NCBI GenBank assembly: GCA_016801845.1
Contig: CM028912.1
Coordinates: forward strand, 23,153,501-23,217,500
From: Polydactylus sextarius
Taxonomy: Eukaryota > Chordata > Actinopteri > Polynemidae
DNA: 64,000 bases
Direction of reading: 5' to 3'
Position 1 is the first letter of the stretch, and every line of letters starts with the position of its first letter. The notes beneath the pieces are model-generated. The model had not been told where the DNA came from and searched no databases. It saw only the letters and a list, made by a program, of their open reading frames with translations. Below are positions 46,640 to 59,100 of this stretch, one piece after another. The position numbers and the translations under genes are program-made.

Positions 46640-46820
46640 CAGCATAGCCTGGATAGCGGAGTGGTTATGGTGCACTATGTTGGTGTATATGTGCTGTGCA
46701 GCTGTTTGGCGGCTGAATGCCGAGTTGACCTTTCCTGCGTGTTTTTCCCCCACTCTCCTCCCTGTTTCCTGTCTCTTTACAAGAAACAGGCAAAAATGCC
46801 CAAAAATTATATATAGCTTA
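46640..46820 (+). mobile_element. tRNA-derived SINE, plus orientation
   Basis: Head CCTGGATAGCGGAGTGGTTA matches an RNA polymerase III A box (TAGCGGAGTGG). The body GTTGACCTTTCCTGCGTG and CCCACTCTCCTCCCTGTTTC, and the tail AACAGGCAAAAATGCCCAAAA, match a common teleost tRNA-SINE. The B box is eroded. Same family as 45,050 in opposite orientation, about 1.5 kb apart. Confidence 0.65.
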
Positions 46821-48544
46821 TGACCTTTACTGCAGCCAGCCACCAGGGGGCAATACAGTTGTCTTGGCTTCACTTTTTGGGGAGCTGTAAAGTCAACCAT
46901 TTTTCTCTTTCCTTATTGCTCCTTCTCCATCTGTTATTTCAGTATTGTACATGGACACCAGCGGCAGCAGTGAGCACACACCTTTCCATTGTGTGAGCGA
47001 GGAAGAAAACTGGCACCATCTTTGATCGGAGTGTGTTGGACTGTGTTGTGTGTTGTTTTTTCTTCCTTCTATCATTGACCTCATCAACACAGCAAAGAGC
47101 TGCAATTTGCAAAATGTGTTTGTGTGTTTTGTTCTGATTCTAGTTCTGCCCTATTTTAAAGCAAATCCTGGAAGGTCTTAACACAAAATCTTCAATAAAC
47201 TTTTTTTCGCATGTATTTGCACACAGTGGGATCACGTCTTACTCTGATCTTTGATCCACTTTGTGATCTGTTTACTGAGAGGATAAAGTGATGGCGTGTG
47301 AGGACGTGTGGTGACACACAGTGTGTACGTGCCAACATAAAGTGCAAGTGTTTTTTTTTTTTTTTTACTGTTGTCGGCTCCTCACTGTGTAATTACTGTG
47401 AGTGTGGTTCAAATCAACCTGGATTAGGTATCGGCACATCAGGTTCAACCCACCAACTTAATGGGACCCACCTACTGTGTTATGTTTTTTGTGACGACTG
47501 AAGCCTACATCTGTCTGCTTTTTTCTTTTCTCTCTCTCTTTTCTTTCTACTTCACCGTGTGTGGCTTAAATTACAAAGCTTTCACTCAGAAGTGACTCAT
47601 GTCCCAAGAATGTATTTCTTTCTCTCTCTCGCTTAGTTTCTTTTTTCAACTGTCTTAATGACTCCATCACACTCTTCTGCAATTTTGTTAAGATCTCTGC
47701 GTCTTCTTTTGCTTCTTATTTCTCAAGGCTGTGCGTATATTCCTCTCCGAAGCTCTGAAGAACTTCACCTATTTCAACCAAAAGACACACGTACAGTGTA
47801 TGTGTATCATACTTAATTCTTACTGTGCGCTACAGTGTGTGATGACAAGGCTGCAGCAGCAGCAGCATGGATCCTCATCTTCAGCCATCAGATCCAAGAC
47901 CAGAAGGGGACAGTGTTGAAGACTTTAAAATTAAGGGGGAGGGGGTGAAATCAGGGAGAGAAATGGAGCTGAGGGAGACGGATGGATGGAGCTGTGACAA
48001 GAGAGAGTACAATTAGTCATCGATTTCAAAGACAGCATATAATAAAACATTTCCCCCTTAGGTAAACCTGGTGAATGCAAACATGAATTAGTCGCCCACG
48101 CTTCACTCAGTGAATAAGGCTGAAAGAATGCGTGCAGCCCACTCATTGAACACCCCACCACCACGTTCTCCCTCCCTCCCCCCTTCAATCTCCTCACTCT
48201 CCGCCGACACATCTTATAATGGGTTTCACCTCCACCACTCAACTCAAACACGGGCTTCTGCATAAAAAAACATATTCATTTGAAAGTAAAATTGAAACAT
48301 TGTTTAAAAAAAAGGTCCATGTCTGAGAAATGACTGTCAGTTTTCAAGATTTTTTTTTCTGTCAGCCTCGACGCGATGCATTGTCAAATGGCGGCACAAT
48401 GACGAGGGCGTGACAACCTGGTGAAAAGGACTGTCGGTTTTGAATCTCATGAAAAGCATCGAGTTTAATGGAGATACAAGGATGTACTTAATGGGGGGAG
48501 GCGCACACACACACACAATCCAATCCAAAGGACACCCCCCCTCC

Positions 48545-48590
48545 AAAAAAAAAAAAAAAAAAAAAAGAAAGAAAGAAAGAAAGAAAGAAA
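48545..48590. repeat. A22 plus (GAAA)n
   Basis: A homopolymer A run passes into GAAA units; no retroposon body was recognised upstream on the plus strand. Confidence 0.9.
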
Positions 48591-49489
48591 AGATGTGTTG
48601 ACAGCAAAGGCCGCTAATGTGACAGTGCCATAGAGAATTATGATGAAAATAAAAAGTTGTGCAGGAGCATTGTGCATTAGTGAGGGCAAACCACCATTAG
48701 AACAGATGAAAATGGGACTAGGCAGTGAAAGAAATCGCCACAGCGACATACGGAAACAAACATGAGTACCTAACGTCCTCTATTGACAGGACTGAGATGA
48801 GGATCAAGACCCAGCGAGTCTATCTGTTAAAGACAAATTCAGCTGTGTTTTAAACACAAAAGCAAAGAAAAAGAAAACAAAAATGAATGTATGGTTTGCA
48901 TGCACTCACTTCGTTTTTACACCAACACTCACCTGAATGTGTCCTCGCTGTTACCGCAGCAACAGGCAAAATTTCAAGGGCTTTTGTTGTGTGGCACCGG
49001 CAGCTCGCCACAGTTTATTTCTTTATCAAACATGCATTTTTTCCCCTCCTGCTCTCTAACACACAATCCCAGTCGCTCATAAAGTCATTGTAGTCTTTGC
49101 ACAAACTGACAATCAGTAAATAGTGAGTGTGCTTGAGGGGGGTGGTGGTGACGGTGGTGAAGAACAAAAGAGCAAGAAATTCAAAAGCAGAATTTCCCAA
49201 AACCACATGGGTGTTTTTTTTTTCTTTACAATGTGTCAAAAACATCAAAACTCTGACAGAGGTTAAATAAATGAGGGTTGGTGTGTGTGTGCGCGTGTGT
49301 GTGTGTGCGTGTGTGTGCATGCGCGTGTGGGCACAAGAAAGGGGAAAATGAAACGAAGCAGCTGAACAAGCTGTGATCTCTGTGGTGTGGACGGTGACCT
49401 GGAGTCTGCCTTTTATGATCGAAACACATCTGAGTCACAACATAAACATGTATCTCACTATGTTGGTCATTCCCATTTTCTCTCAATGC

Positions 49490-49499
<10 letters not shown>

Positions 49500-49541
<42 letters not shown>
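49500..49541. repeat. (CT)n(CA)n compound microsatellite
   Basis: Same compound order as at 26,711, 36,271 and 63,305, but the flanks do not match those of the dispersed repeat. Confidence 0.9.
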
Positions 49542-51529
49542 GCTATATCTGATAGAGGGAAACCACAGTGAGTCAGGATAAAGCACAATCAGAAGTCAAG
49601 CCTTTCACTGAGGGGAAACACGGTGACATCAGATGTGACCTTAAACATGTTGATGAGCGCACACACACACATACACGCACACACAAATGCATGACTTGTG
49701 TTATTATTGCACATGCAAAAACGCACGCTAGTAACTGAAGAAAACCCCACTTAAAATTTACTGAACTTTTTGAACAAATCAGATGAAACAGGAAACACAC
49801 CACTACAAAGTTACTTTTTCTGAGAATATTTCCCCCTTTTTTCTTTTTTTTTCTCCCTCTGAAGTGAAAATGTCTAATTTTAGTAGGGGTTTTTTTTTAA
49901 TGTTGCAGAAACTACAAAGTCACTTTCCGTTTCTCTCGAACTCTTACTGATGTTTTCAAGTAATGCTAATCAGCATCTCAGTCTGCGTTAGTCACCTCGT
50001 CACCCTCTCCATCATTCCCTCCTTCCTGCCTTCAGCAGCGCCGTCTGCCTCCTCCTGTTCGCACTGCCACTGTTTGGCTGCGTTAAGTGTCCTTTTGACT
50101 GTCATCCTGTCTGAGGCCTTGCAGCACTTCTCCCTCCTCCGCACTCTCTATGCCGCCATAATGCATATGAGTCAGGGTCTTAAGCACAGGTTTTACAAAG
50201 GTAAATGATGAGGAGAGCTTTTTTTAAGTGTGTGCTTATATGCTTATATTTTGCATGCAGGTGTGTGTGTACAGTATCTACTAATGCCAATAGGTGCCAT
50301 TATCTTCGCAGCACTTCATTTGAATTAAATGTCAGAGCGATTACCTGTGTCGGTGATTCACCTCTCAGCCAGGTGCTGCCTGTCTGCGCCCACATGCAAC
50401 CTGCACACCAGGAATCCACACTATGCACACACACATACACACACTTCCACTTCACATGACACATAGCAAAAGAATGGGACATACCCCATGGCCAAACCGC
50501 TCACCCACAGATATTCCTGACATACCATAAATGAACTGGAGATATCATCACCCCCACATGCCCAACAACATCAACAATGACAACAATAACAAGGGTACAA
50601 CCGTTCCTGCTGCCTCATGTCCAAACTCATCCAGACCTCATCTCCATCTTTCTTGGTTTAACCCTTTCTGCCTGGTTCATTCTGTAAAGCTGTCTTTTAC
50701 TTTCCTGCTTCGCCTCAGTGCCACCATTTTCTCTCTAATACTACTTCATACAACAATATGTATATATATGTATAAAAGTAGTGTACTATGTTTGATGTGC
50801 TTTAGATATTTGGGAATGTCATGGTGCTGGTAGGATCCAGAAATGTCTGGAAAATCTTTGAATCAAAATGAGATTTTGACTGCATAATGGTGCTATAGCC
50901 TGTGTTCTGTTCTATTGTATATGAAGACATTATTATGAAGTGAGGTTGTTTGCATCATGTAAGAATAGAGAATAAAGTATTCAATAATGGATAGAAATTA
51001 TAGTAGGGTAGGGTACACAGATCACCTGATGTGATCCTTGTAATCTTCTGCATCTTCTATTAACCCTATCTCAACATTTCCCCAAGCTCTAGGACTGAAC
51101 ACATTTGACATTTGTGTAGAAAATAGTGGTGAGGTGAGTGACCACCCCTGTCAAGTTGGAGCAACAACTTGAAAAGTGTGTAAAAATTTGATTTGCGTGT
51201 ACAAGCTAGTGCCATATATGCAGACACACAGTCGTTTGTGAGACGTCAAGAAATTTACATTTTGCTTGTCATTCTTTTCCACTTGTCATATAGTTGATCT
51301 TATTTGTGCTTCCTTGTCAGGAAAATACTGGAAACAAGACATCTTCTTTGTGGCATCCTTGTTGTGTCCACCTTAAAAAAACGTCAAATGCACAACAACT
51401 TCCTACTTCCTGGGATACACAAGACATGGAATCATCCAAGGAGCACACAAGTGCAACCCTACATAAACGGAGGAACTCTGTTGGTACCTTCCAAGACGGT
51501 TAACTGACTGTTACAAAATGATTCATCTG

Positions 51530-51660
51530 ACTTTTCATATGCCGCTATGGCTTAGGTTTTAGGTTTCGTTTAGGTCAGGCACACGGAGTTTGGTTAAGGT
51601 TATGGGAAAGATTGAAGTCAAGATTTAAAGGAAACAGGATTTTAACTGTTGGTAGGAAAC
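51530..51660 (+). repeat. decayed repeat (GGTTTAGGTCAGGCAC / TTGGTTAAGGTTA)
   Basis: TAGGTTTCGTTTAGGTCAGGC and GTTTGGTTAAGGTTATGGGAA resemble a teleost repeat with GGTTTAGG and GGTTAAGG phrases. Weak match, family unknown. Confidence 0.3.
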
Positions 51661-53407
51661 TAACAGAACTCGCCAACTTCTCTGACTTGGCCTGTCCATC
51701 CTACCTCTAACCATTTCCGATACAAAGTCAAAGCTCTCATGGTATCTCTTCAGGTCTCAGTTTCACTTTGTTCTAACCACTTTGAATCCAAGCTAACTGC
51801 AGTTTCTACACTAGCGGGTGAGAGACTAGAAGAAAATTTTCAGTGGAGCATGACTTTGATGACTGTTTTAACTTAAATGCAGGATGAATTTCCTTTCTCC
51901 CCATCTCCCACTTTTACTGCTCACTGAATCTTACACCACTTTCCAAACTGGCTTTCCCTCTCCATGAAGACAACAAGTGCGTCGGCAGTGTGTTAGTATA
52001 GCTTTCATGTTCACTCAGTCGGCATACAGGATGTTTAAACTCCCGTTGGACATCCAGATTAATGCCAAGCATGGAGGGGATGGCATGTAGGGCAAAGGTT
52101 AAATGAACAAAGACAGCTGGAAGAGGTAGCGGAGAATAATTCGCTGCAGTTTTGTCCAGATCGGTTCTCCTTTTACGTGGTTTTATTCTATGTGGTTCTT
52201 TTCTTTCCCTATTTTACAGTTATTACATATTTCACATTGTTATTATCACATATATTCATCATGTAGCATTGTACGCACCTGAGAGGTTTTCAATAAGTGT
52301 ACAGAAAATGAGACTAGTAGCATATTAGAGCTCTCTAGAATCAGTAAATACAATATCTCTGTAAATAGACTGGTGTTGGTTAACTTCAGTTCTTTGCTGA
52401 GATGATGAACCTGATGAGGTGATGGTTAAAAGTTACAGATAACAACAAGATGCCAAATACAGCTCTTACAGATCAGTCAAAGGAGCTGGATATGGGAAGT
52501 GATCCACAGGAAAGATCCACGTGTATGCAGATTATTCATTTACAGGTCCAGATTCAAACTTGGCCAGAGGAGAAGCTAGATGACATCAAAAAGGAGGTGT
52601 GACTGAACTGTCATTTTAAAAAAGAAATATGATGTAAGTAATGTTTATATGAGGTTAATTCCTGGTAGAGCAGATGAGCAAAGAGTTAACCCTGCTGACA
52701 ATGAGGACTGTGAGTAGAGACCATAAACGTAAACCTTTTGTTTACATGTTTGCAAAGTTTGATAATTACACATCTTCAACAGCATCACCTACAGAAAGAA
52801 TAAATCAGTGCAGTGTAACCAACTGATCAAGCAGGCTCCTTTCAAGATTTTCGTCCAGCAATGAGAGAAGTCTCATCTGAACCCAAACCTTGACAAATCG
52901 TCTGGTTATTTATCTGTGTCAGCTCCGCTCGAAGACATCAGCATCACCTAGTACTGTGGTGTGCATCCCCCACCCACCCAACACACTCATGGAGAAGATT
53001 ATTATGGGATGTGTGGGGGTGGGAGGGCTATAGGTGACAGCGGTAGGTGAGATGAACCAAGAAGACCTTCAGCTGAGATGCCACAAGAAGAACTGTCAGC
53101 ACAGAACCACAGATCCACAGTGTTCCTGCTGCTAATATATCTCTCTGCCTGCGTGCTGCCCAAACGCTGCTCGGCCCGGCCGCCCCCACAATCATAAGGC
53201 CGCTCAACATAGAAAACGACCTTGGGCTCTCCACGGTACATTGCTGTCTGGCTTTAAGTAAAGCTTGGTTTTAGTTTCTCTGAGGCTTCAGTTTTATTTT
53301 GTCCTTTACATGTTGATGTCAGGGGACACCATCCTCTGTGTTTGACATCACTCCTAGTTCACACACACAGTACTGTGTACTGTCCTAGTGCTGTGTGTGT
53401 CCTAGTT

Positions 53408-53454
<47 letters not shown>

Positions 53455-54314
53455 GCAGTCTAGAAACAATTGTTTTCTGGTGATAGGATGGAAGGTGCCA
53501 TGCAGACAGGATGTGTGGAAGCTGAAAGATGGCTGCTGAATAAATGAGGCAGAAATGTGCCTCCATCTTTATTAAACAACACATCATTGACTCCACATCG
53601 CTCTACATGGGGTAATGCATGTGTCTCTGTCTCTCTGATCTCAGCAGCTTTCTGTATCACTCACTGTGACACACACTGTCATGTATCTGTATATCCATGT
53701 CCTGACAGGACAAGAGGGACCGCCACAGTATGATGCAGGTGGAAGTTTAATGTTGCAGCTGATGGATATATAGATTTATATGATGGCAAATCAAAATGTT
53801 TCTTCTTGTCTAACAGTCACCATCTTAACTTTGTGGTAGAAGCATGAAGAGTGACCACTGAGATGTTTTCAAATCCATCAAAATGGTGTTGTTGGCAAGA
53901 GTGGCAGCATCTCTTCTAACTCACAAGGAGGTAGAATGTTCATGTACAAAGCAGGTGGCTGTTATTTTGGTTGGCAAAAATTACAGTCTCATGTCACAAT
54001 CATGCAGGTAAAAGTTAAAGTATCATAGAATTCTCAAAACCTTTACATATATTGAGGAGGCCCAGCTTACATTCAAGGTTCTCAGTTTGTCCAGTTAAAG
54101 ACAGCGAGCACATGCAGGGAAGCAGGTGTGCTCTTTGTTCTGCTCCTGAAGCTGGTGAGATGTTGGGTTTCAGCTCTTACTTAAAAAAATGTGCTGCACA
54201 TTCCATCAGATTGTATTACCTTTTGTACAGGAAGAGGAAACGATGCAAGACCCGTATAAACGCAGAAGAATCTGCATCTCTGTTGGACCTGCTGACAGTC
54301 AAAGCAAGGTTTTG
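51661..54314. other. intergenic, nothing coding recognised
   Basis: Includes a (AC)n tract at 53,411-53,453. No exon with both splice sites found by eye. Confidence 0.4.
53411..53453. repeat. (AC)n microsatellite
   Basis: About 21 AC units, preceded by short CA/GT runs over 60 bp. Confidence 0.95.
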
Positions 54315-54378
54315 AGTTTCTGAATCTGAATCTGATTCAGAAATACTCTATTGATCCCTGGGGGAAATTGGGTTAAAA
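54315..54378 (+). repeat. retroposon-like fragment (TATTGATCCCTGGGGGAAATTGGG)
   Basis: ATTCAGAAATACTCTATTGATC followed by CCTGGGGGAAATTGGG and an A run matches a phrase I recall as very common in fish genomes (TTTATTGATCCCGAGGGGAAATT). Family not known; only the end is present. Confidence 0.45.
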
Positions 54379-54878
54379 AAAAAAAATGGATCCCTGATGG
54401 ATCAATCCCCCACCCACACCTCTTTCCTGCTTAGATCTGAGTGATATGAGTGAGGCCCAGGAAGCACACAAACCACTGCTGATCACCAGAATAGTTTTTC
54501 ATATTCAAAACAGATTTCACTCATTCGACAGGTTGCAGGTTCTACACTGATTTATGGTGGAAAAAGATAGGTAGGAGAAGATACCATGTCCTGTTTATCA
54601 TTATTATCATAACATAAAAGATCTATTTTTAAAAATATGAATGTATACAAACTGCTCATTAGCTCTGTCAGTTTGATGACCTGTGAAAATTAATCTCTGA
54701 AGGCCTTGTTTCTCTCTTCATTCAAGGGCAGCAGCGTTTCGAGCAGCTTGGTGTGATTACTGCAGAGCTGAGTAGAGGCTGGAGAATAAAACAAAAGATT
54801 CACAAATACATGCTACTGGAGGCTCTGTCAAAAAGCTACTGCAACACTCCTACACAGTGCCGCCCACACACACACACT

Positions 54879-54922
<44 letters not shown>

Positions 54923-55507
54923 GAGAGAGAGAGCTGCTACAACAATAATTCAGATGGTGGCACACAAAGAGAGAAAGCTAGATGCACAAACAAGCACATG
55001 CACAAGCACACACACATGAACACAATGGCTCCGAGGCTTCTGCTTTTTCTCCGATCTCTCTCTTCAGCATATGGGAAACTGGAAGAAGAAGAAGAGCAGC
55101 AGCAGAGGTGCAGGTTATCTTCATATTTATTCATCAGGGTTAATCTTCATTCCTACAGACAGGCGCTGCATGAGAACATGACATTGGTGGGTTAGGATGG
55201 CTGCTATTCTCAGCTGCGGAGCCTGTTGGATCCCAGAGGGCCGCTTCCGACCCCCGCAGTGAAAATAACCTTTTTTTACATGGAGACCACAGCAATCCAT
55301 CTTAAAAAGGATGCAGGACTTCAGGGGGCATGCACTAAAGTTGGCCATATTGTATTGTGAAACATTTGGCAGGATGTTGATCTGATATAAAATCAGTCGG
55401 CCCAAAGTCAGTTTACACTCACATGGGAATGAACATGTGCACCAACATGTAAATGTGTGGTGATTTATATATGATATTATTTATTTTTTGCATGGCTACA
55501 CATGTAG

Positions 55508-55547
<40 letters not shown>

Positions 55548-58019
55548 ATGTGTATTCATGTGTGTGTGTGTGGGACTGTGGAACAGAGGCTGAGGTGAAG
55601 TCTGCGTTCACCAGGCTGAGTGGATGGATGGAGAACATCCGCGTTTCAGTCGTGACTGCTCAGGCATCTGTAGGAGGATCTGACTAGCGCTCACCACTCC
55701 CTTATATAACACAGCGGAGCACATCGAGCACTGATTATGAGGCCATGGGTCAATTCTCTCAACACCTCTGCAATAATGTGTGTGTGTATGTGTTTGCAAG
55801 ATTTGTGGGCGTAGGTAGTTTATAAGCAAACAGCTGTCACATGGACTGAAACAAGTGAGATTTAAATGATTTTACCAGAAGTTTTCAGATTTTTCAAGAA
55901 TAGAAAATTCATTCACTTGTTTTTTTTTTTGCTTATTTTTTTTAAATAATTTTTGATCATTTATTATCACACTCATTATATGAAAATGTTACATTAAGGA
56001 CCACAGCTGAGGGTCAGAATTGTGCGATACAACACCTGCCTCACTGTTGATGCTGCTGCAGTGATCCGACTGTCAGTGTCATGTTCTATTTTATTGTCAT
56101 TAATCAATAAGTTTCTCCAATAAAGGCAACATCTGACTCCTGAACCTGAACCTGAAGGGAGCAATCAAGCGTTTTTTTCTGGCAGGAATCACCATGTACT
56201 TCTTAAACATTTGACTGTGTTAAATCTTGGCCTGTTGCTCTTTCTGTAAGTGTCCGTGTCACTCAATCAGTGATATATAACTTCACTGTGTTAAGTGTGT
56301 ATCATAACCAAGTCACAGATTAATTGTAAAACATCACTAAAAAAGGACAAGTGAGACCGTGGTGGTAAAATTTAATGGTTACTTTTTAAAATTCAACATA
56401 ATAATCTCCTCTCTCTCTCCCTGTCTCAGTGCATCTCCTTCTTCTTCTTTCACACTCTTTTTCACAGTGAATGTGTGTCCAGATGGTGTGTGCACCGTGC
56501 TCTCAGATGGCCTTCTGTCTGATCGGCCCCCGTACACCTCCATCTTTCACCCCATTGCAGGCATGCGCAAGCGAACACATACCATCTCCTGTTTCTGTGA
56601 CTCTCTCACACTAACAGATATAACAGCATATCATATTTTGTCCTTCCTCTCTTTAAGTCACAGTGGGGTCAGTGTTACAGTATCGTATATGTTTGAAATA
56701 CAGCACATATGCACATACATAGTAGTGTTTAATGGCATTTTTATAATATTTGTTAAGCTGTAATCAGTGACTCATCCTTTTGTTTAGTCATCAGGATCTC
56801 TGCAGTGATTTGCAAACAAGTCTTAAAATGTTCTCCTGTAGATTTTTTTGTTTTTTGTTATTTAATCATAGTTCCCCGAATCCTTGTATAATCCTGTTAT
56901 TATACAGCGATGGCTTTTTTCTGGTTTTTAAAATTCTTGCCAGCTTTATCTCCACTGAGGCTGCGGAGTGTTGTCATCCATCAGAGTCCTTGTGGATGAA
57001 TTGCACCTGTATGCTGTGAGTTACACTTCTTTACACGTAGTAAGTCTGAAGATTACACACAAACATTTTTTTTCAATCAAAAGATCCGTTAAAGTCATCA
57101 TACATATCAGCTATAATACGTGTGGCTTTGTGGCCGAAGCTACCTCAGCAATGAAGAGGCAAAAAAAAGGGAGTGAGGTTTGCTCTCATAAAGGCTTTCA
57201 ATTACAGTGCACTGCGATTGTGTGTCGGAGGGGAGGGTAAATCCAGACGTATTCAGAGAGGTCAGGCGGGTCAAATTCCTCAGGAAGAGAATGTGGAGAC
57301 GAAGGCAGAAACATGGGAACTCAGGAACCCACCCTGCAGCTCTTACTGCACCCAGCGTTAACTGTTGCTTAGAAACCAAACAGCGCTCCTCACTTTTTTT
57401 TCCTCCTTTCTTTTCTTTCTTTCTTGTCTTTTCGTTTCATTCTGGCTCCTAAGCCTACAATTTTCATTATATGATTTTGCTGTTGAACACTTGAAGCAAA
57501 TTGGTCTGCTCATGTTCAGGTACAGCGGTGGGCGCTGACAACAATTGTGCTCTGATTGTGTGAACGCTCTCTTCGAGAAGTACTAGACAAAAAATATTGG
57601 GTGTGGTTGGCTGTTGTGTGCCTGCGGTGAAAAAGAGATAAATAAAGATAAGGACAAAGAGGAGAAGAGATGAATACATTTGAGAATAGGGATTCATCTC
57701 ATCTCAACATAAATGAATCAATTATCGTCCCAGCACAATCAAACCTGTGAAAAACCTGATGCATGTCATAATGCATTTTACCTTCATGTAGAGCAGGTAT
57801 TCACTTGTGCATTGGTGCACTTTATCCTGTTTTTATTGGTGAAACATCAGGGGAGCTAAAATCGAAGTTTCATCAAGAAATGTAACAGTGAGCAGGAGGT
57901 TGAGCACCTCTCAAATATTCACAGAGCTACAGATGGAATTATGTAACGTTACATAATCTGGAGATCGAAAGGGATTTAAAACTACAACCTACAACAGCTC
58001 TGTTAAATTTGCACCAGAT
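54379..58019. other. intergenic, nothing coding recognised
   Basis: (CA)n(GA)n at 54,880-54,932 and (TG)n at 55,510-55,546. The open frame at 56,359-56,763 lacks a convincing exon. Confidence 0.4.
55510..55546. repeat. (TG)n microsatellite
   Basis: About 18 TG units. Confidence 0.95.
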
Positions 58020-58039
58020 CTAAAAGACACATCCACTGT

Positions 58040-58240
58040 GTCCATGTGTATTTCCTCTTTGATGTGGAGCAGAGGAGCGGGAGGAGGAGGAGGAGAGCAC
58101 CGGGACAGGACGGGGGAGGATGAGGGCGGAGGACGTCGTAGGTGTAAAAGCAGCTGGGTAGAGGAGGCAGGGCTGACACACAAAGGTGGACGATGCTTCA
58201 TTTTCCCAGGGAGAAGTCTTCCCGTGAGTGCACTGCCTCC
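58040..58240 (+). promoter_or_regulatory. GC-rich purine block with a donor-like site
   Basis: A locally GC-rich stretch (GAGGAGG repeats, several CpG between 58,077 and 58,140) is followed by CTTCCCGTGAGTGCA, a donor-like GTGAGT at about 58,223. It could be a non-coding first exon of a plus-strand gene. Composition is the only support. Confidence 0.15.
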
Positions 58241-58819
58241 TCCGTACGCATCCACACAACAGGCTGAACCCTGCAGCATTTGGCCACTGAAGCAGGGATT
58301 TCTCCTGCTGTTCTCTCTTTTGACTCACAGAAAACACACAGGTGGAGACACAAGGTTAAGTACATGGGGAGGAGGAGAAGAAGAAAGTATTATACGGTGT
58401 AAAATGTAAACTTGGGGAGGTGGTGAGAAAAGAATATGTGAAAGCAGGATGTTGAATCCTGAACACAAATGGGAAAAATAAACAAATCAAAATGTATTAT
58501 TTATCATTGTTCTTGATAAGAACAATAGTAAAGATGTTCTGATACCATTGTATAAAAAAAAAATCTGTATCCTACTAACTAGTATGTCATGTGATGTCTG
58601 CAGAATGAACATGTTACCCTTTTCCTGTTGGGCCTTTTCACATTATCAGTTGATGACACAAAGTCTATCACTTGAATTCTTCTCCCATGGTGCTTCTTCT
58701 GTTTAAATTGGTTTAGACACAATTTAATTGTGTCCAGTTAGATTGTGTCTTAGTTCATATGGAGCCTGAACATTCAGCCAGAGCTGTTATTTATTTATCA
58801 TTTATATGAAATGATTTTC

Positions 58820-58942
58820 ATTTGAAAGTCCAGCAGCTGTTCTCCAGCTAGCCGCGGTTCGTCCTGTCTCAACTAGAGCTTCATGTCTCGTCCTGCAGGT
58901 GGAGACAGTAGTTGTGGTTCTGATCAGGTGGAGAACTGGGAC
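58820..58942 (+). repeat. interspersed repeat, copy 2 (partner at 5,743)
   Basis: Same-orientation match to 5,743-5,862; identity visible from TTTGAAAGTCCAGCAGCTG through CAGGTGGAGAACTGG. The two copies are 53 kb apart, one in a ccdc80 intron and one intergenic. Confidence 0.65.
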
Positions 58943-59063
58943 CAAGCTCACTGAGACTGAGACCAGAACCAGGACTCCAGCCTCCAGCTGCAGTTAGCTG
59001 GCTAGCTGTTTAACAGCTAACAACAGGCTGGTTAACAGAGACTGAACGTTTTATCCTGCGTGT

Positions 59064-59100
59064 TTCAGTTCAGAGTTTTATAGAAAAACTCTGAACTGAA
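59064..59100. repeat. perfect 16-bp inverted repeat
   Basis: TTCAGTTCAGAGTTTT (59,064-59,079), loop ATAGA, then AAAACTCTGAACTGAA (59,085-59,100). It lies about 120 bp after the repeat copy at 58,820. Confidence 0.9.

Larger units (their letters stand above)
46821..51525. other. intergenic, microsatellite-rich
   Basis: Contains poly-A plus (GAAA)n at 48,545-48,590, GT/GC tract at 49,279-49,320 and (CT)n(CA)n at 49,500-49,541. No exon identified. Confidence 0.4.

Noticed and set aside
56359..56763. 134-codon plus-strand frame containing CPDGVCTVLSDGLLSDRPPY
   Set aside because: The phrase looks protein-like and an acceptor-like TTTTTCACAG precedes it, but I found no donor in a matching place, no recognisable homology, and low-complexity Ser/Leu sequence around it.
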